In this document: piece after piece, positions 35,605-44,961 of the stretch
How positions within the stretch are numbered: position 1 is the first letter of the stretch
How the letters are laid out: each line of letters opens with the position of its first letter
NCBI GenBank assembly: GCA_035295125.1
Contig: DATGJP010000084.1
Location: 62,001 to 126,000, forward strand
From: JAICMB01 sp035295125
GTDB lineage: Bacteria; Acidobacteriota; Terriglobia; Bryobacterales; Bryobacteraceae
Length of the DNA stretch: 64,000 nucleotides
Direction of reading: 5' to 3'
Position numbers and translations under genes: made by a program
The notes under the pieces: generated by a model
The model's input: only the letters and a program-made list of their open reading frames with translations
What the model was told of the DNA's origin: nothing
The model's database searches: none

Positions 35605-36120
35605 CCCCGCGTTCGTTAGGGTATTCGAGATTATCGTTATCGGATTCAGGGAGCTGGTTTGCGAGGAACCCGACTGCGTGGGATCGGTCTGGGTGGGATC
35701 CGTCTGGAACGACGCTCCGCCGTGGTGATGGTGGCCACCACCGTGATGGTGCCCATGAACCGCCTGCGCCACGTTCTGAAAGTTAACCGGCTGACCCGTC
35801 TGGGAGGCCGTGGAGAAGTCTGAAGCCAGTTCATTTAAGCTGTTTGCGGCGTTGGTGTTGCCATTCGAAGTGGCAGTCACGGCCGCACTCTGCAGGTTTG
35901 TTGCGATCTGCGCCGTCACTTGCTGGTACTTGGTAGGGTCGGTTTGTTGCAATTGCTGAAGCTCACTGAGAACTTGGGCGAAAGGCGAAAGCTGGTTCTT
36001 GTCCTGGGTTGTCGATGTGCTGCTCGTGCTATTGGTATTAGCGGTCGAGTTGCCGGAGTACAGGCTCGTCAGGGATTGGATGAGTCCGGTGGAGAGACCG
36101 AGAAGTGGACTGATACTCAT
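35599..36120 (-). CDS. Low-complexity protein with His-rich stretch
   Basis: The 173-residue protein is rich in Ser, Thr, Gln and Asn. It has a Ser/Thr/Asn linker (residues 24-40), a helical part (LSPFAQVLSELQQLQQTDPTKYQQV), a His stretch HGHHHGGGHHHHGG near residue 125, and a repeat TDPTQTDPTQ. I do not recognise a defined family, but short proteins with the same LQQLQQ-DP-KYQQV part occur in several phyla. The His run could bind nickel or zinc. Its stop overlaps the end of the convergent molybdoenzyme gene by 6 bp. Confidence 0.7.
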   Translation of the reverse strand: MSISPLLGLSTGLIQSLTSLYSGNSTANTNSTSSTSTTQDKNQLSPFAQVLSELQQLQQTDPTKYQQVTAQIATNLQSAAVTATSNGNTNAANSLNELASDFSTASQTGQPVNFQNVAQAVHGHHHGGGHHHHGGASFQTDPTQTDPTQSGSSQTSSLNPITIISNTLTNAGL

Positions 36121-36234
36121 ACTTCACCTCGTGGGGCAGTTTGTCTTCCGTTTGCAACTTATTGAAAACGCTCGATCGCCATGTATTTCAGGTCTCCAAA
36201 GCGACGATTTCCTGACGCTCCTGCCATAACGCTG

Positions 36235-36345
36235 TCAGGCGGAAACCACTATGATTTTTCTCAAGGTGACTTTAGCCTGGTTGTTCAGACCCTCGACAAC
36301 TCCGCTGAAAAGCAGCTTCTGAGCGCGGAAATAGTTGAGGATCAA
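36235..36345 (-). pseudogene. Transposase C-terminal remnant, ISL3-like
   Basis: On the minus strand the sequence reads LNYFRAQKLLFSGVVEGL and then NNQAKVTLRK, the very conserved end of the DDE domain of ISL3-family transposases (VEGLNNKAK). A frameshift and stops follow at once (the expected YGFR is read as a shifted GFR). No other part of the element and no terminal repeats remain. A copy of the dispersed repeat begins 5 bp away. Confidence 0.65.
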
Positions 36346-36349
36346 TGGT

Positions 36350-36440
36350 GAACGGTATGCCCCGGCGGAACCGCGTGCGCCACCTTTATGGCTCAACAGG
36401 TTGCGAGCCAGGGTGGGCAGGCATTCAGCCTGCCCGACTT
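36350..36440 (+). repeat. Dispersed repeat, long form, copy 2
   Basis: It shares the block CACCTTTATGGCTCAACAGG-TTGCGAGCC and the hairpin GGGCAGGC-ATTCA-GCCTGCCC (about 36415-36435) with the copies at 1468 and 60601. The first hairpin is degraded (CGGCGGAACCGCGTGCGCC). The rest of the 515-bp gap 36121-36635 holds the transposase remnant on one side and, on the other, about 180 bp in which I see nothing except the ribosome site of the next gene. Confidence 0.85.
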
Positions 36441-36635
36441 TCTGCCACGGGCTTGCTCGCGACCCGGTTTGACAGCAGCGTTGCAGGTCGCGATACTAAC
36501 GATAGCGTGCGACAGGGCACCACCGGCCCGCGGCAAGGGAACCAAATCCCACCTGCTTCCGATTCAGATAGCGTGCTTTGAATCTTCTTTCAGCCTGTAT
36601 CAGCGGGTCACAGGCGCTCATGGAAGGAGATTGCT

Positions 36636-38234
36636 TTGACTACATCTAAAATTCCCGCTCGTCCCTCCCTGGACTCCCTGCGTAAACAAGCGAAGAAACT
36701 GGCACGAGACATCGCTGCCGAGGATGCGGACGCCATCGCCCGGGCGCGCGCCCAGTTGCCTCAAGCCGAACTGCCGTTGTCGCAGCGTGATGCCCAGTTG
36801 GTGCTGGCTCGCGAATATGGCTTTCCGGGCTGGAAGGACCTGGTCAAGGAAGTAAAACAACGCCTCGGCAGAGGACTGGAGTGGGCCGTATCCGAAGCCC
36901 GACGCATCATCCATGACAGTGACATCGAAGGTCTGCGGCAGCTCTTGGCGGAATATCCGGCGCTGTTGACTTGGAAAGCCGATGAAAATGACGGCGGGCT
37001 GCTCGGGATGGCTACCGGATCCTACGGCGACAGCTTCGACCCGGTTAGCGAGCAACACTTCACGCGCGCGGCATGCGCCGAAGTTCTGCTCGATACCGGC
37101 GCAGTCGTCGCGCCGCCGGTCTGCGATGGCCTCGTCGCTTCCCGCGCAAGGGGTTTGCTTGATCTTTTCCACCGCCGAGGCCTTCTTCCTCGATCGCTCA
37201 AGTTCTGTGCAGCGCTAGGCGACCTCGATGGTATTCGGGCACGTCTCGATACGAATGCGGACAATCCTGCCGCGGTGAACGAAGCCTTCATTTGTGCCTG
37301 CCGTTTCCAGCACGCGACCGCAGCGACACTGCTGTTGGATCGGTCCATCATGCTTGACGCCGAGATGGGACGACTGATCGACCGCGGCCCGGGACGCTCC
37401 GGATTTGTCCAATACTTCATCACAAACAAGCCCGACTTCACCACCGACCAATCGGCCCCACTATGGCGGACGTTTGTTATAGAACAGGTCGGGCGTGCGC
37501 TGCACAACGGCGACCTCACATCTTTTGTCGATGGATTGCAGCGCGAAGCATGGATGCTGTCAGACGAATGGGTGAGCTTCCAGGTCCGGCTGATCGAGGT
37601 GGCGGTGCTGAACGACCGCTCAGCTTTTATTGCAGCACTTCTTGATCTCGATCCGGCTTTGCTGCACCGCACCGTTCCTCCGCCATCACAGGCCATTGAG
37701 TTCGCGTTCACGTATGTGAAGACCCATATGCTCCCGATGCTGCTGCGCATCTGGCCTATGCCCAACGATCTCCCACACGCAGCCGGGAACGGGGACTTCG
37801 TCTGTGTGCGATCCTGGTTCGACGCGGACGGTAAGCCTGCTCTGGGCAACGTCGCGAATCACGCTCCTGCCACGAGCGTACATCCGCGGGAACCTGAATG
37901 GGGCGAGGCTGATGTGCAACAGGTTCTCGACACCGCTCTCGCCTGGGCGGTCGTGAACAGCCATTTCGAGATCGCCGACTTCCTTCTCGATCATGGAGCC
38001 GATATCAACACAAACTGGTGCTCTCACGAGCCTGCCAGCATCCTGCATGAACTGGTGTGGCATAAAAACTACGAAGCCATGCAATTCCTCATCGACCGCG
38101 GCATCGACATGACGATCCACGATTATCGCTGGCACGCTACCGCCGAGGGTTGGGCAGCCGTGGCTGCGAACGACGAGAAGATGGCGCACTGGCTGCGTGA
38201 CGCGCAACAACGGCGGGAGCAGGCATCGCGCTGA
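36636..38234 (+). CDS. Ankyrin-repeat-like protein
   Basis: A TTG start at 36636 has an excellent AAGGAG site 7 bp upstream. The N-terminal 75 residues (RPSLDSLRKQAKKLARDI, VLAREYGFPGWKDLVKEV) match the helical cap often found before ankyrin repeats in this protein group. Degenerate ankyrin repeats follow, such as EAFICACRFQHATAATLLLD and, near the end, HFEIADFLLDHGADINTN and NYEAMQFLIDRGIDMT. It should be cytoplasmic and mediate protein contacts. Function unknown. Total length 532 residues. Confidence 0.82.
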   Translation: MTTSKIPARPSLDSLRKQAKKLARDIAAEDADAIARARAQLPQAELPLSQRDAQLVLAREYGFPGWKDLVKEVKQRLGRGLEWAVSEARRIIHDSDIEGLRQLLAEYPALLTWKADENDGGLLGMATGSYGDSFDPVSEQHFTRAACAEVLLDTGAVVAPPVCDGLVASRARGLLDLFHRRGLLPRSLKFCAALGDLDGIRARLDTNADNPAAVNEAFICACRFQHATAATLLLDRSIMLDAEMGRLIDRGPGRSGFVQYFITNKPDFTTDQSAPLWRTFVIEQVGRALHNGDLTSFVDGLQREAWMLSDEWVSFQVRLIEVAVLNDRSAFIAALLDLDPALLHRTVPPPSQAIEFAFTYVKTHMLPMLLRIWPMPNDLPHAAGNGDFVCVRSWFDADGKPALGNVANHAPATSVHPREPEWGEADVQQVLDTALAWAVVNSHFEIADFLLDHGADINTNWCSHEPASILHELVWHKNYEAMQFLIDRGIDMTIHDYRWHATAEGWAAVAANDEKMAHWLRDAQQRREQASR

Positions 38235-38390
38235 AAGCACCAGAGGATAAAAACAGGCACGTTATCGCAATCCCAGTCGCCCAACGATTTTCGCGCCATT
38301 AGCAAGCGGCTGGTGCCGTTGCTTTCCCAACGCCAGATGATCTGGGGAGTTCAACCATGACGATCCAGCAAGAGTTCGCGATTAAGGCGT

Positions 38391-38451
38391 AGCGTTTACC
38401 GGAGAGGCAAAACTAGTTCGAAAACGCAACTGGCTTCGAACAGGAAACGCT
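38391..38451. other. Nested inverted repeats in an intergenic region
   Basis: AGCGTTT (38391-38397) pairs with AAACGCT (38445-38451), and inside it GTTCGAA (38416-38422) pairs with TTCGAAC (38435-38441). This could be a structured RNA or an operator region. The remaining sequence from 38235 to 38640 shows no convincing gene. Confidence 0.35.
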
Positions 38452-38640
38452 GACGCCGGCCTATCCCACATCGGGTTCACGGCTTCGCGAGCCCAGCTTC
38501 AGGCGCCATTGGAGCGTATCGGTGACCCACAGATTTTTCCGACGATGCCAAAAAAACGTGAGGCACTTTTGCCATCCGCCCTATGTCTTGCGGGGGACGA
38601 AAAAGAACCCAAGTTCACGCAAAGGAGGCGTGGCCAGTCG

Positions 38641-38952
38641 ATGACTCAAAAGGAAGCAGACACCCTTTGGTGGCAATACTTCGCGGAATGTGGCTCTTCA
38701 TGTGGAATGCCATTACCCACCCGCATACCCGAATCCATCGCTCTCGCGTCAGGGTACATCTCCGCAATGCTGCAAGCCTGGGACGGCATGAAAGCGGTTG
38801 GCAACATAACAATGCGGGGTTTCCTAATCAAGTTGGCCGGCAAGAGCCCCGGGGCCTATCAATGGGTCGTGAGGATCTTTCCAACCCTAGTTCGCGGAAT
38901 GAGCAGTGTTTTTGTCAGCGGAGCTTCCGGCGTCAGCGGGACGTCGTTCTAG
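38641..38952 (+). CDS. Hypothetical protein, 103 residues
   Basis: An ATG at 38641 with AAAGGAGG 11 bp upstream. The protein has no signal and a mixed, moderately hydrophobic second half (MRGFLIKLAGKSPGAYQWV, then MSSVFVSGASGVSG). I do not recognise it. The frame extends upstream to 38509 without better starts. It is directly followed by another unknown small gene, perhaps in the same transcript. Confidence 0.45.
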   Translation: MTQKEADTLWWQYFAECGSSCGMPLPTRIPESIALASGYISAMLQAWDGMKAVGNITMRGFLIKLAGKSPGAYQWVVRIFPTLVRGMSSVFVSGASGVSGTSF

Positions 38953-38999
38953 GTACGCGAACACTGGCGACGGCCGAGGTCGGAGCGATCGGTGCGGGC

Positions 39000-39308
39000 A
39001 TGCTCGCATCGGCCTACCTTGGATTTGTAATCGGTGCTTGTGCGTACGCCAGCCTTCGGTTGCGGGGCTATGATCTCGCGGGAGAGGGAACGGCGCTCAC
39101 GGATTTCTACAGTTGGCAACAAAGTAATAGCCCAACGACCTTCTTCGATTGGTGGTCCGGTGCATTTGGAACTGACCAGGAGATCGCCGACAAACGACTA
39201 AAAATCGAGACCCGCAAAGCACGAGTCATTCAAGCGTTGAATTCCAGCGAATCACGGAAGAAGATCAAGGTTGCCGGCCCTGTTTATAGCTGCATCCGGT
39301 CACTCTAG
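39000..39308 (+). CDS. Hypothetical protein with one membrane helix, 102 residues
   Basis: The ATG at 39000 is the first plausible start; the same frame is open far upstream but is mostly a shadow of the preceding gene. A helix (MLASAYLGFVIGACAYASL) is followed by an aromatic, soluble part (LTDFYSWQQSNSPTTFFDWW) and a basic end. Family unknown. The gap 39309-39531 after it holds nothing I can name. Confidence 0.45.
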   Translation: MLASAYLGFVIGACAYASLRLRGYDLAGEGTALTDFYSWQQSNSPTTFFDWWSGAFGTDQEIADKRLKIETRKARVIQALNSSESRKKIKVAGPVYSCIRSL

Positions 39309-39531
39309 GTGTTCGTCTTCATCTGAGTTGATGGCCGGCTATTATGCTTTTTCAAGGCCGACGCCGCGCCGCCAACCTGCAACAACGCTCCTGCGATTCC
39401 CGGCTCAACCCGTTACCGATCGACGGGAAGATTGCGCCTCCCAACCGATGCCAAGCGCATATGTTTACCGACGCTCACCTTGAGATCGCAGCGGGCATCG
39501 GGGCTAGAATGGACCCTAAGGATCAACCCAG

Positions 39532-42138
39532 ATGCGAAAAGCTTTCCACACCCTTGCCCTGACTGTCTGCATTGCGTTAGCGGCGAACGCCCAGCAGCAG
39601 CGCGGCGCCGGAGCACAGACTCCCGCACGCACCCCGACCATCGAAGAACGCACCAACGGCATGCAGAAGCACGACGGCTACTTCCCGATTTATTGGGATG
39701 AGCGCACCGGCTCGTTGTTCCTCGAGATTCCGCGTTTCGACACCGACTTCCTCTATGCCACCGGCCTGGCGGCGGGGCTCGGCTCGAACGACATCGGGCT
39801 CGATCGCGGCCAGGAGGGCGGCGGACGGGTGGTCTCGTTCCAGCGCATCGGTCCCAAGGTCCTGATGGTGCAAGGCAACGAATCCTTCCGGTCGTCGAGC
39901 GCTAATCCGGCGGAACGTACCTCGGTGGAGGACTCCTTCGCCAAATCGGTCCTGTGGGGGTTCACGGTCGCTGCCGAGAGTAATGGCCACGTCCTGGTGG
40001 ACGCCACGGATTTTGTGCTTCGCGACGGCCACGGGGCCGCCGGCTCACTGCGTCCCGGGCCGTACCGGGTGGATCGCACCCGTAGCGCGGTCTACCCGCC
40101 CCGCACTAAGGCCTTCCCGAAGAACACCGAGATCGAAGTGACGCTGACTTTCGCCAGCGACGCAGCGGGCGGACGCGGAGGTTTCGGTGGCGGACCTACG
40201 CAAGGTCCTCCCCCGATCGGCGATGGAGGGCGTCCGGCGCGCGGAGGCGGTGGTGGCTTCGGCGGCGGATTGTTCTCCGGTAGCGTGGCAAGCGTCACGC
40301 CCTCCCCCGATTCGGTCACGCTCCGCGAACATTACTCTCTGGTCGAACTGCCCGACGGCAACTTCGAGCCGCGCGTCGACGATCCCCGGGCCGGTTATGG
40401 AGGCCTGAACTTTGTCGACTACAGCGTGCCGATCGGCGAACCGATGGTGAAGCGCTACATTCGCCGCCATCGCCTCGTCAAGAAGGACCCGAGCGCCGAA
40501 ATGAGCGAGCCGGTGAAACCGATCGAATACTGGGTCGATTCCGGCGCACCCGACGACGTGAAGAAGGCCCTCGTCGAAGGCGCAAGCTGGTGGAACCAGG
40601 CTTTCGAAGCGGCCGGTTTCCGCAACGCATTCAAGGTCCAGGTGCTGCCGGAAGGGGCCGACCCGATGGACATCCGCTACAACATGATCAACTGGGTGCA
40701 CCGGTCGACGCGCGGATGGAGCTCGGGCGCAACCGTGGCCGATCCGCGGACCGGCGAAATCATTAAGGCGACCGTCACCCTCGGGTCGCTGCGAGACCGG
40801 CAGGATTACCTGATCTTTGAAGGCCTGCTTTCGCCCTACACCACCGGCAACGAGAAGCCGGACGTGCTCTACCAAACCGCGCTGGCGCGCATCCGCCAGC
40901 TTGCGGCGCACGAGGTCGGCCACACGCTGGGGCTCGGCCACAATTACTACGACAGCACCAAAGGCTGGATCTCGGTGATGGACTATCCGCATCCGCTCGA
41001 GAAGCTTCGCGAGGATGGCACCATCGATTTGTCGCAGGCTTATCCGGCCCACATCGGGGATTGGGACAAGGTAGCGATTAATTACGGCTATCGCCAGCTT
41101 CCGAGAGGTGACGAGCAGGCGCCGCTCACTAAGATCCTGGACGACGCCTGGGAACAGGACCTGCGCTACCTCACCAACCAGGACACGGACGCGCACCCGC
41201 GCGCCGATCAGTGGTCGAATGGCGTGAACCAGGCCGATGAGCTGAACCACATCATGAAGGTTCGCCGTTCCGCCCTGAATCGGCTGGGCGAGCACAGCAT
41301 ACGGAATGGCGCTCCGATGGCGACAATTGAAGAGCCGCTGGTCCCGATCTTCATGTATCACCGCTACTCGGTGGAATCGACGGCTTCCATGGTCGGCGGA
41401 ATCGATTACATTTACGCCATGCGCGGCGACGGCCGCACGCCGATGAAGTGGGAAACCGCCGCGAACCAACGTAAGGCACTGGATGCTTTGTCCGCCACAC
41501 TGAAGCCATCGGAGCTCGCCGTTCCCAAGCAGGTGCTCGACGCCATTCCACCGCGCCCGCCGGGGTTCGGGCGGCATCGCGAGCTGTTTCCGAGGACGAC
41601 CGGCGACGGCTTCGACCCCATCAGCCCCGCAACCGTAGCCTCGGACGTAACCATAGGATTTGTGTTGCAACTCGATCGTTCCGCCCGTATGGTGGCGCAA
41701 CATGCCGTCGATCCCTCACTGCCCGGCTTGGAAGAGGTTATCGATCGCCTGACCAAGGCGACCTTCGACGCTCCGGCAGCATCGCCTTATGAAAGCGAAA
41801 TCCGCCGCGCGGAAGAGCGTGTCCTCGTCGATCGCGTGATGTGGCTTGCCACGGGGGCGGCCAACGGGGAGGTGCGGGCCATCGCGTCACTGAAGTTGGG
41901 TAAGCTCGCGTCGCGCCTCAAGGCCGATCCGGGTCAGGGCGAGGCGGAACAGGCGCAGCGCGGACTGCTGGCCGCCGATATTAAGCGCTTCCTGGACCGT
42001 CCCGCCGAGGTGGAGAAGCCGATGCCGGCTCCCGACGCTCCTCCTGGCGCTCCGATCGGCGGCGATACCGGCAATGATTGGCTCGCACGTCCGCCGTACT
42101 TTAGCGGAGCCTCATCCGCCGAGCGGCCCCCGATGTAG
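39532..42138 (+). CDS. Exported zincin metalloprotease (DUF5117/DUF4953-type)
   Basis: An 868-residue exported protein with signal peptide (TLALTVCIALAANAQ). It has the zinc motif HEVGHTLGLGHN (H460, H464, H470, E461) and a downstream Met-turn (SVMDYPHP). A Gly-rich insert (residues 220-255, GGRGGFGGGPTQG) lies before the catalytic domain. Family members in Acidobacteria and Bacteroidota are large, exported, with an N-terminal domain as here (DGYFPIYWDERTGSLFLEI). Substrate unknown. The start is the ATG at 39532 after an AAGGAT site. Confidence 0.9.
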   Translation: MRKAFHTLALTVCIALAANAQQQRGAGAQTPARTPTIEERTNGMQKHDGYFPIYWDERTGSLFLEIPRFDTDFLYATGLAAGLGSNDIGLDRGQEGGGRVVSFQRIGPKVLMVQGNESFRSSSANPAERTSVEDSFAKSVLWGFTVAAESNGHVLVDATDFVLRDGHGAAGSLRPGPYRVDRTRSAVYPPRTKAFPKNTEIEVTLTFASDAAGGRGGFGGGPTQGPPPIGDGGRPARGGGGGFGGGLFSGSVASVTPSPDSVTLREHYSLVELPDGNFEPRVDDPRAGYGGLNFVDYSVPIGEPMVKRYIRRHRLVKKDPSAEMSEPVKPIEYWVDSGAPDDVKKALVEGASWWNQAFEAAGFRNAFKVQVLPEGADPMDIRYNMINWVHRSTRGWSSGATVADPRTGEIIKATVTLGSLRDRQDYLIFEGLLSPYTTGNEKPDVLYQTALARIRQLAAHEVGHTLGLGHNYYDSTKGWISVMDYPHPLEKLREDGTIDLSQAYPAHIGDWDKVAINYGYRQLPRGDEQAPLTKILDDAWEQDLRYLTNQDTDAHPRADQWSNGVNQADELNHIMKVRRSALNRLGEHSIRNGAPMATIEEPLVPIFMYHRYSVESTASMVGGIDYIYAMRGDGRTPMKWETAANQRKALDALSATLKPSELAVPKQVLDAIPPRPPGFGRHRELFPRTTGDGFDPISPATVASDVTIGFVLQLDRSARMVAQHAVDPSLPGLEEVIDRLTKATFDAPAASPYESEIRRAEERVLVDRVMWLATGAANGEVRAIASLKLGKLASRLKADPGQGEAEQAQRGLLAADIKRFLDRPAEVEKPMPAPDAPPGAPIGGDTGNDWLARPPYFSGASSAERPPM

Positions 42139-42142
42139 CGGC

Positions 42143-43273
42143 CTATTTTGCCACGCCGGGCAGGCTGTAAACCTCAACGACATTCTCACCGGCGAGCGCC
42201 AGAAGCGATCCATCCGGCGAGAGAGCGAGCATAAACGGCGCCTCGGCTCTGCTACGCCCCACTTCGAAATGTTGGGTTTGAGCCGGAAGTGTTGCCAGTG
42301 TCGTGCCGGATTCAGGGTCCCAGACGACGTACTGACCAAAGCGCACCCATTGAAGGCTCCCATTGATCATGCCTTCGAGAAACGCTACGCGAGATGCCTT
42401 CGCGGCGCCTGAGATCGGAAGCGTACTGTTCGTGGGCGCGTCGTATTTACGCAACTGCGTGATGGCGGCGTCACCAATAGCCCAGCACAGTACCGAGACG
42501 TTACTTGCACTTGAGACGTCGGCGGCACACAACGTGTGCCCATGGTTCAGGAACACGGGAGTAGCGCTGATCCGATCGTCGGCAATTCTCTTCGATTCCT
42601 TCCAATCCGGGGCGCCCAGAATAAGGAAGCCGCCCTCATGATGCAATGCAATCCGGTCGGAGGTGTATGCGGAAATCCCGATCACGCGATCGTTCACACG
42701 ATGTTCACCTACGACATGACAATCGAAATCGCGGAGCGTGAACATCGTTCCCGAAGGGGCAATCCGGTATACAACATAAAAACGATCGGCGCCGGCAAAA
42801 CCGGCAGTTAGCGCCGTGCGTTTTTCGTTCGGATCGGAACCGCAACGCGGCATGCCCGTTTCCGCGTCTAGAAGGACCGGCTTTTCCTGATCGATCAACA
42901 GCAGGCTATCATCGCTGGACCAGCGCAGGGTGCGAGTGAGCGACCAGGCGGCTCTGTTCTCGATTGCACTTCCGAGTGTGACCGCCGATGGCTTGGGTTT
43001 GTCCCAATCGATCACCACGACGTGCACCAATCCCTCGCTGGTTTGCACATGTCCCGTCGCAAGAAGAGCGAGCCGTTTCCCATCGTTCGAGAACGTGAGG
43101 CTGTCGATGGCGTGACGCTTGCTGGAGGGAACACCCGGGGGTTCCTTCATAACCTGAGCTAGCTCGATCCTGACCTTGAGCACCGGCTTAGGCGTCGCAT
43201 CGGCGGCCCAAAGTGAGCCAGCCGCCGCGCAGATTAATAAGAATTGACGCAGCGTGGCGTAGTCCTCCCTCAC
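42143..43273 (-). CDS. Exported beta-propeller (WD40/PD40-like) protein
   Basis: The mature part shows regularly spaced propeller strands: LTFSNDGKRLALLATG, LRWSSDDSLLLID and, last, LALSPDGSLLALAGENVVEVYSL. A signal peptide (LRQFLLICAAAGSLWA) lies near the N-terminus. The frame is open to 43360, but the GTG at 43273 gives a normal signal peptide length; a GGGAGG lies just after it, so a later non-ATG start is also possible. Convergent with the metalloprotease gene, 4 bp apart. Role unknown. Confidence 0.75.
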   Translation of the reverse strand: MREDYATLRQFLLICAAAGSLWAADATPKPVLKVRIELAQVMKEPPGVPSSKRHAIDSLTFSNDGKRLALLATGHVQTSEGLVHVVVIDWDKPKPSAVTLGSAIENRAAWSLTRTLRWSSDDSLLLIDQEKPVLLDAETGMPRCGSDPNEKRTALTAGFAGADRFYVVYRIAPSGTMFTLRDFDCHVVGEHRVNDRVIGISAYTSDRIALHHEGGFLILGAPDWKESKRIADDRISATPVFLNHGHTLCAADVSSASNVSVLCWAIGDAAITQLRKYDAPTNSTLPISGAAKASRVAFLEGMINGSLQWVRFGQYVVWDPESGTTLATLPAQTQHFEVGRSRAEAPFMLALSPDGSLLALAGENVVEVYSLPGVAK

Positions 43274-43428
43274 ATCGTACTCACTTTTCGAACGTGGAGG
43301 TGTAAAGTGCGTCGAAAGGAGCATCGCATGTTGGGCAAGTGGGGCCAAGGCGCAGTCCACACATCCGTTCTCTGGCTTGCGCCCGACCCTACTACAGGTT
43401 CAAACTTACTTGCCGGAGACCCAGGGAG

Positions 43429-44040
43429 CTAGCGCCGCATAGTGGCGGCGTAAAGGGCGGGTGGGTGCAACCAGCTCTCATCGTCACCGATAATCACAAT
43501 CCCGGGGATAATACTGTGGCGGATCAAGACGCCCGAGGGCTCGGCCGCGGCCGGCATGCGAAACGCTAAACGCACAGGGAACGCTTCGCCAGGGCCAATC
43601 TCGTCCGTCAGGTTGCGGGCCGGCTGGGCGCATGGCGAGTAGCGATGCCCTTCGCGGTCCTCCAGTTCGGCATACGCGCCTAATTCGCGCTGCTGGACCC
43701 TTTTCGCAACACTCGAAACCTGGACGGTGGCGACCCAGACTTCGGTTGCCGGGGCGGCGGGGCAAGCCGACGATGTGGTCGATTGGTCGCGCTCGAGCGT
43801 GAGAGCGGCGACACACCAGTCATCAAAGCAGCGCCGTTCGCCGGCAGCAAACGTGCGCCGCGGTGAAACCAGAGCCGTCGCGACGAGCGCCACGGCATAA
43901 GCGCCGACATAGACCGCGAGACAGAACGCCATTCGCCGCATGGCCTTCCACTGGCGGCGAATGGCAAGCACGGCAATCGATACCAGAAGAACCAGGGTTA
44001 GCAGGAAAGACGCCATGAAGAACAGATCCGAGAGGGTCAT
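43429..44040 (-). CDS. Membrane-anchored hypothetical protein, 203 residues
   Basis: Two membrane helices (LFFMASFLLTLVLLVSIAVL and FCLAVYVGAYAVALVATAL) are followed by an external beta domain with two to three cysteines (RRCFDDWCVAAL) resembling the DUF4352-like fold (VQVSSVAKRVQQREL, PGEAFPVRLAFRMP). No family name can be given safely. The ATG at 44040 is preferred to 44058, since the former starts right before the first helix. Confidence 0.68.
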   Translation of the reverse strand: MTLSDLFFMASFLLTLVLLVSIAVLAIRRQWKAMRRMAFCLAVYVGAYAVALVATALVSPRRTFAAGERRCFDDWCVAALTLERDQSTTSSACPAAPATEVWVATVQVSSVAKRVQQRELGAYAELEDREGHRYSPCAQPARNLTDEIGPGEAFPVRLAFRMPAAAEPSGVLIRHSIIPGIVIIGDDESWLHPPALYAATMRR

Positions 44041-44085
44041 GCCACTCGAATCTATCACAAGTACTCTGCTGTGTAAAGTGCTTTC

Positions 44086-44961
44086 TTAGACCGTCATGCG
44101 TCCTTCGATAATGGGCACGACACTCCCCCCGATGTCGATTCCATCGCGGCCGTGCTCGCCGTGAACCGCTACGTGCAGGATGCTGCGGCGGCCCATTTTC
44201 GTACCCTGCTCGCTGACGAACCGTGTGCCGTTCGCGCTTGCAACCAGCCCCGTCTGCATCATGTATGCCGCCAGCGGACCCGTCAGGCTGCCGGAAGCAG
44301 GGTCTTCCGCGACCCCGATATCCTGACCAAACATTCGCGAGTAAGCACCCTCGGGCGTAGGACTGAATACGAACACCACCAGCGCGTCTTTCGAGCCGTC
44401 TTTTAGCGATGCTAAACCCCGCGCGTCGAGCCAGGCCCGATCAACGGCGGACTTGTTCTGAAGCGGAATGAAGGCAGCCCGGTTCCCCGCACTAAGCATC
44501 TGGGGCGCGACATCGAGCAGATCTTCCGTATTGAGGCCCAATGCATCCGCACACAAGGCCCGTTCGAAAGTCCTGCCGAAACTGATCGGCGGCGTGCGGA
44601 GCCAGATCAACGGACTTTCCCCGCGCTCGACCCGAATCGGCAGGGGACCGATCTTCACTTCCAGCGTGAAGCGCTCGGTGTCGCGGGCAAGGACGCCTTC
44701 CTTCAGCAGCACGTATGTCGAGCCGACCACCGGATGACCGGCAAATAGCATTTCCTTCACCGGAGCGAAAATCCGAATCGCCGCGGCACACTCGGGCCGC
44801 GTCGGCGGCACGACGAATACAGTCTCCGAAAGGTTCAACTCGCGGGCGATCCGCTGCATGGTGACATCATCAAGCCCCGTGGACTCCGGGAAAACCGCGA
44901 GCGGGTTTCCTTCGAGCACGCGATCGGTAAACACGTCAACAACCAGGTAACGATATGTCAT
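44086..44961 (-). CDS. PhzF family isomerase/epimerase-like protein
   Basis: The 291-residue protein fits the PhzF fold: YLVVDVFTDRVLEGNPLAVF, the catalytic-glutamate region NLSETVFV, the AGHPVVGSTYVL motif, and the second-half counterpart EDPASGSLTGPLAAYM. PhzF of phenazine synthesis isomerises DHHA, but most bacterial homologues have unknown substrates. It overlaps by one base (TAATG) the upstream PLP-decarboxylase gene, so the two are coupled and probably act on the same compound. Confidence 0.88.
   Translation of the reverse strand: MTYRYLVVDVFTDRVLEGNPLAVFPESTGLDDVTMQRIARELNLSETVFVVPPTRPECAAAIRIFAPVKEMLFAGHPVVGSTYVLLKEGVLARDTERFTLEVKIGPLPIRVERGESPLIWLRTPPISFGRTFERALCADALGLNTEDLLDVAPQMLSAGNRAAFIPLQNKSAVDRAWLDARGLASLKDGSKDALVVFVFSPTPEGAYSRMFGQDIGVAEDPASGSLTGPLAAYMMQTGLVASANGTRFVSEQGTKMGRRSILHVAVHGEHGRDGIDIGGSVVPIIEGRMTV

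Noticed and set aside
40045..41703. A 552-codon frame antisense to the zincin metalloprotease
   Set aside because: Composition is that of a shadow frame; the opposite strand has the HEVGHTLGLGHN motif and signal peptide.
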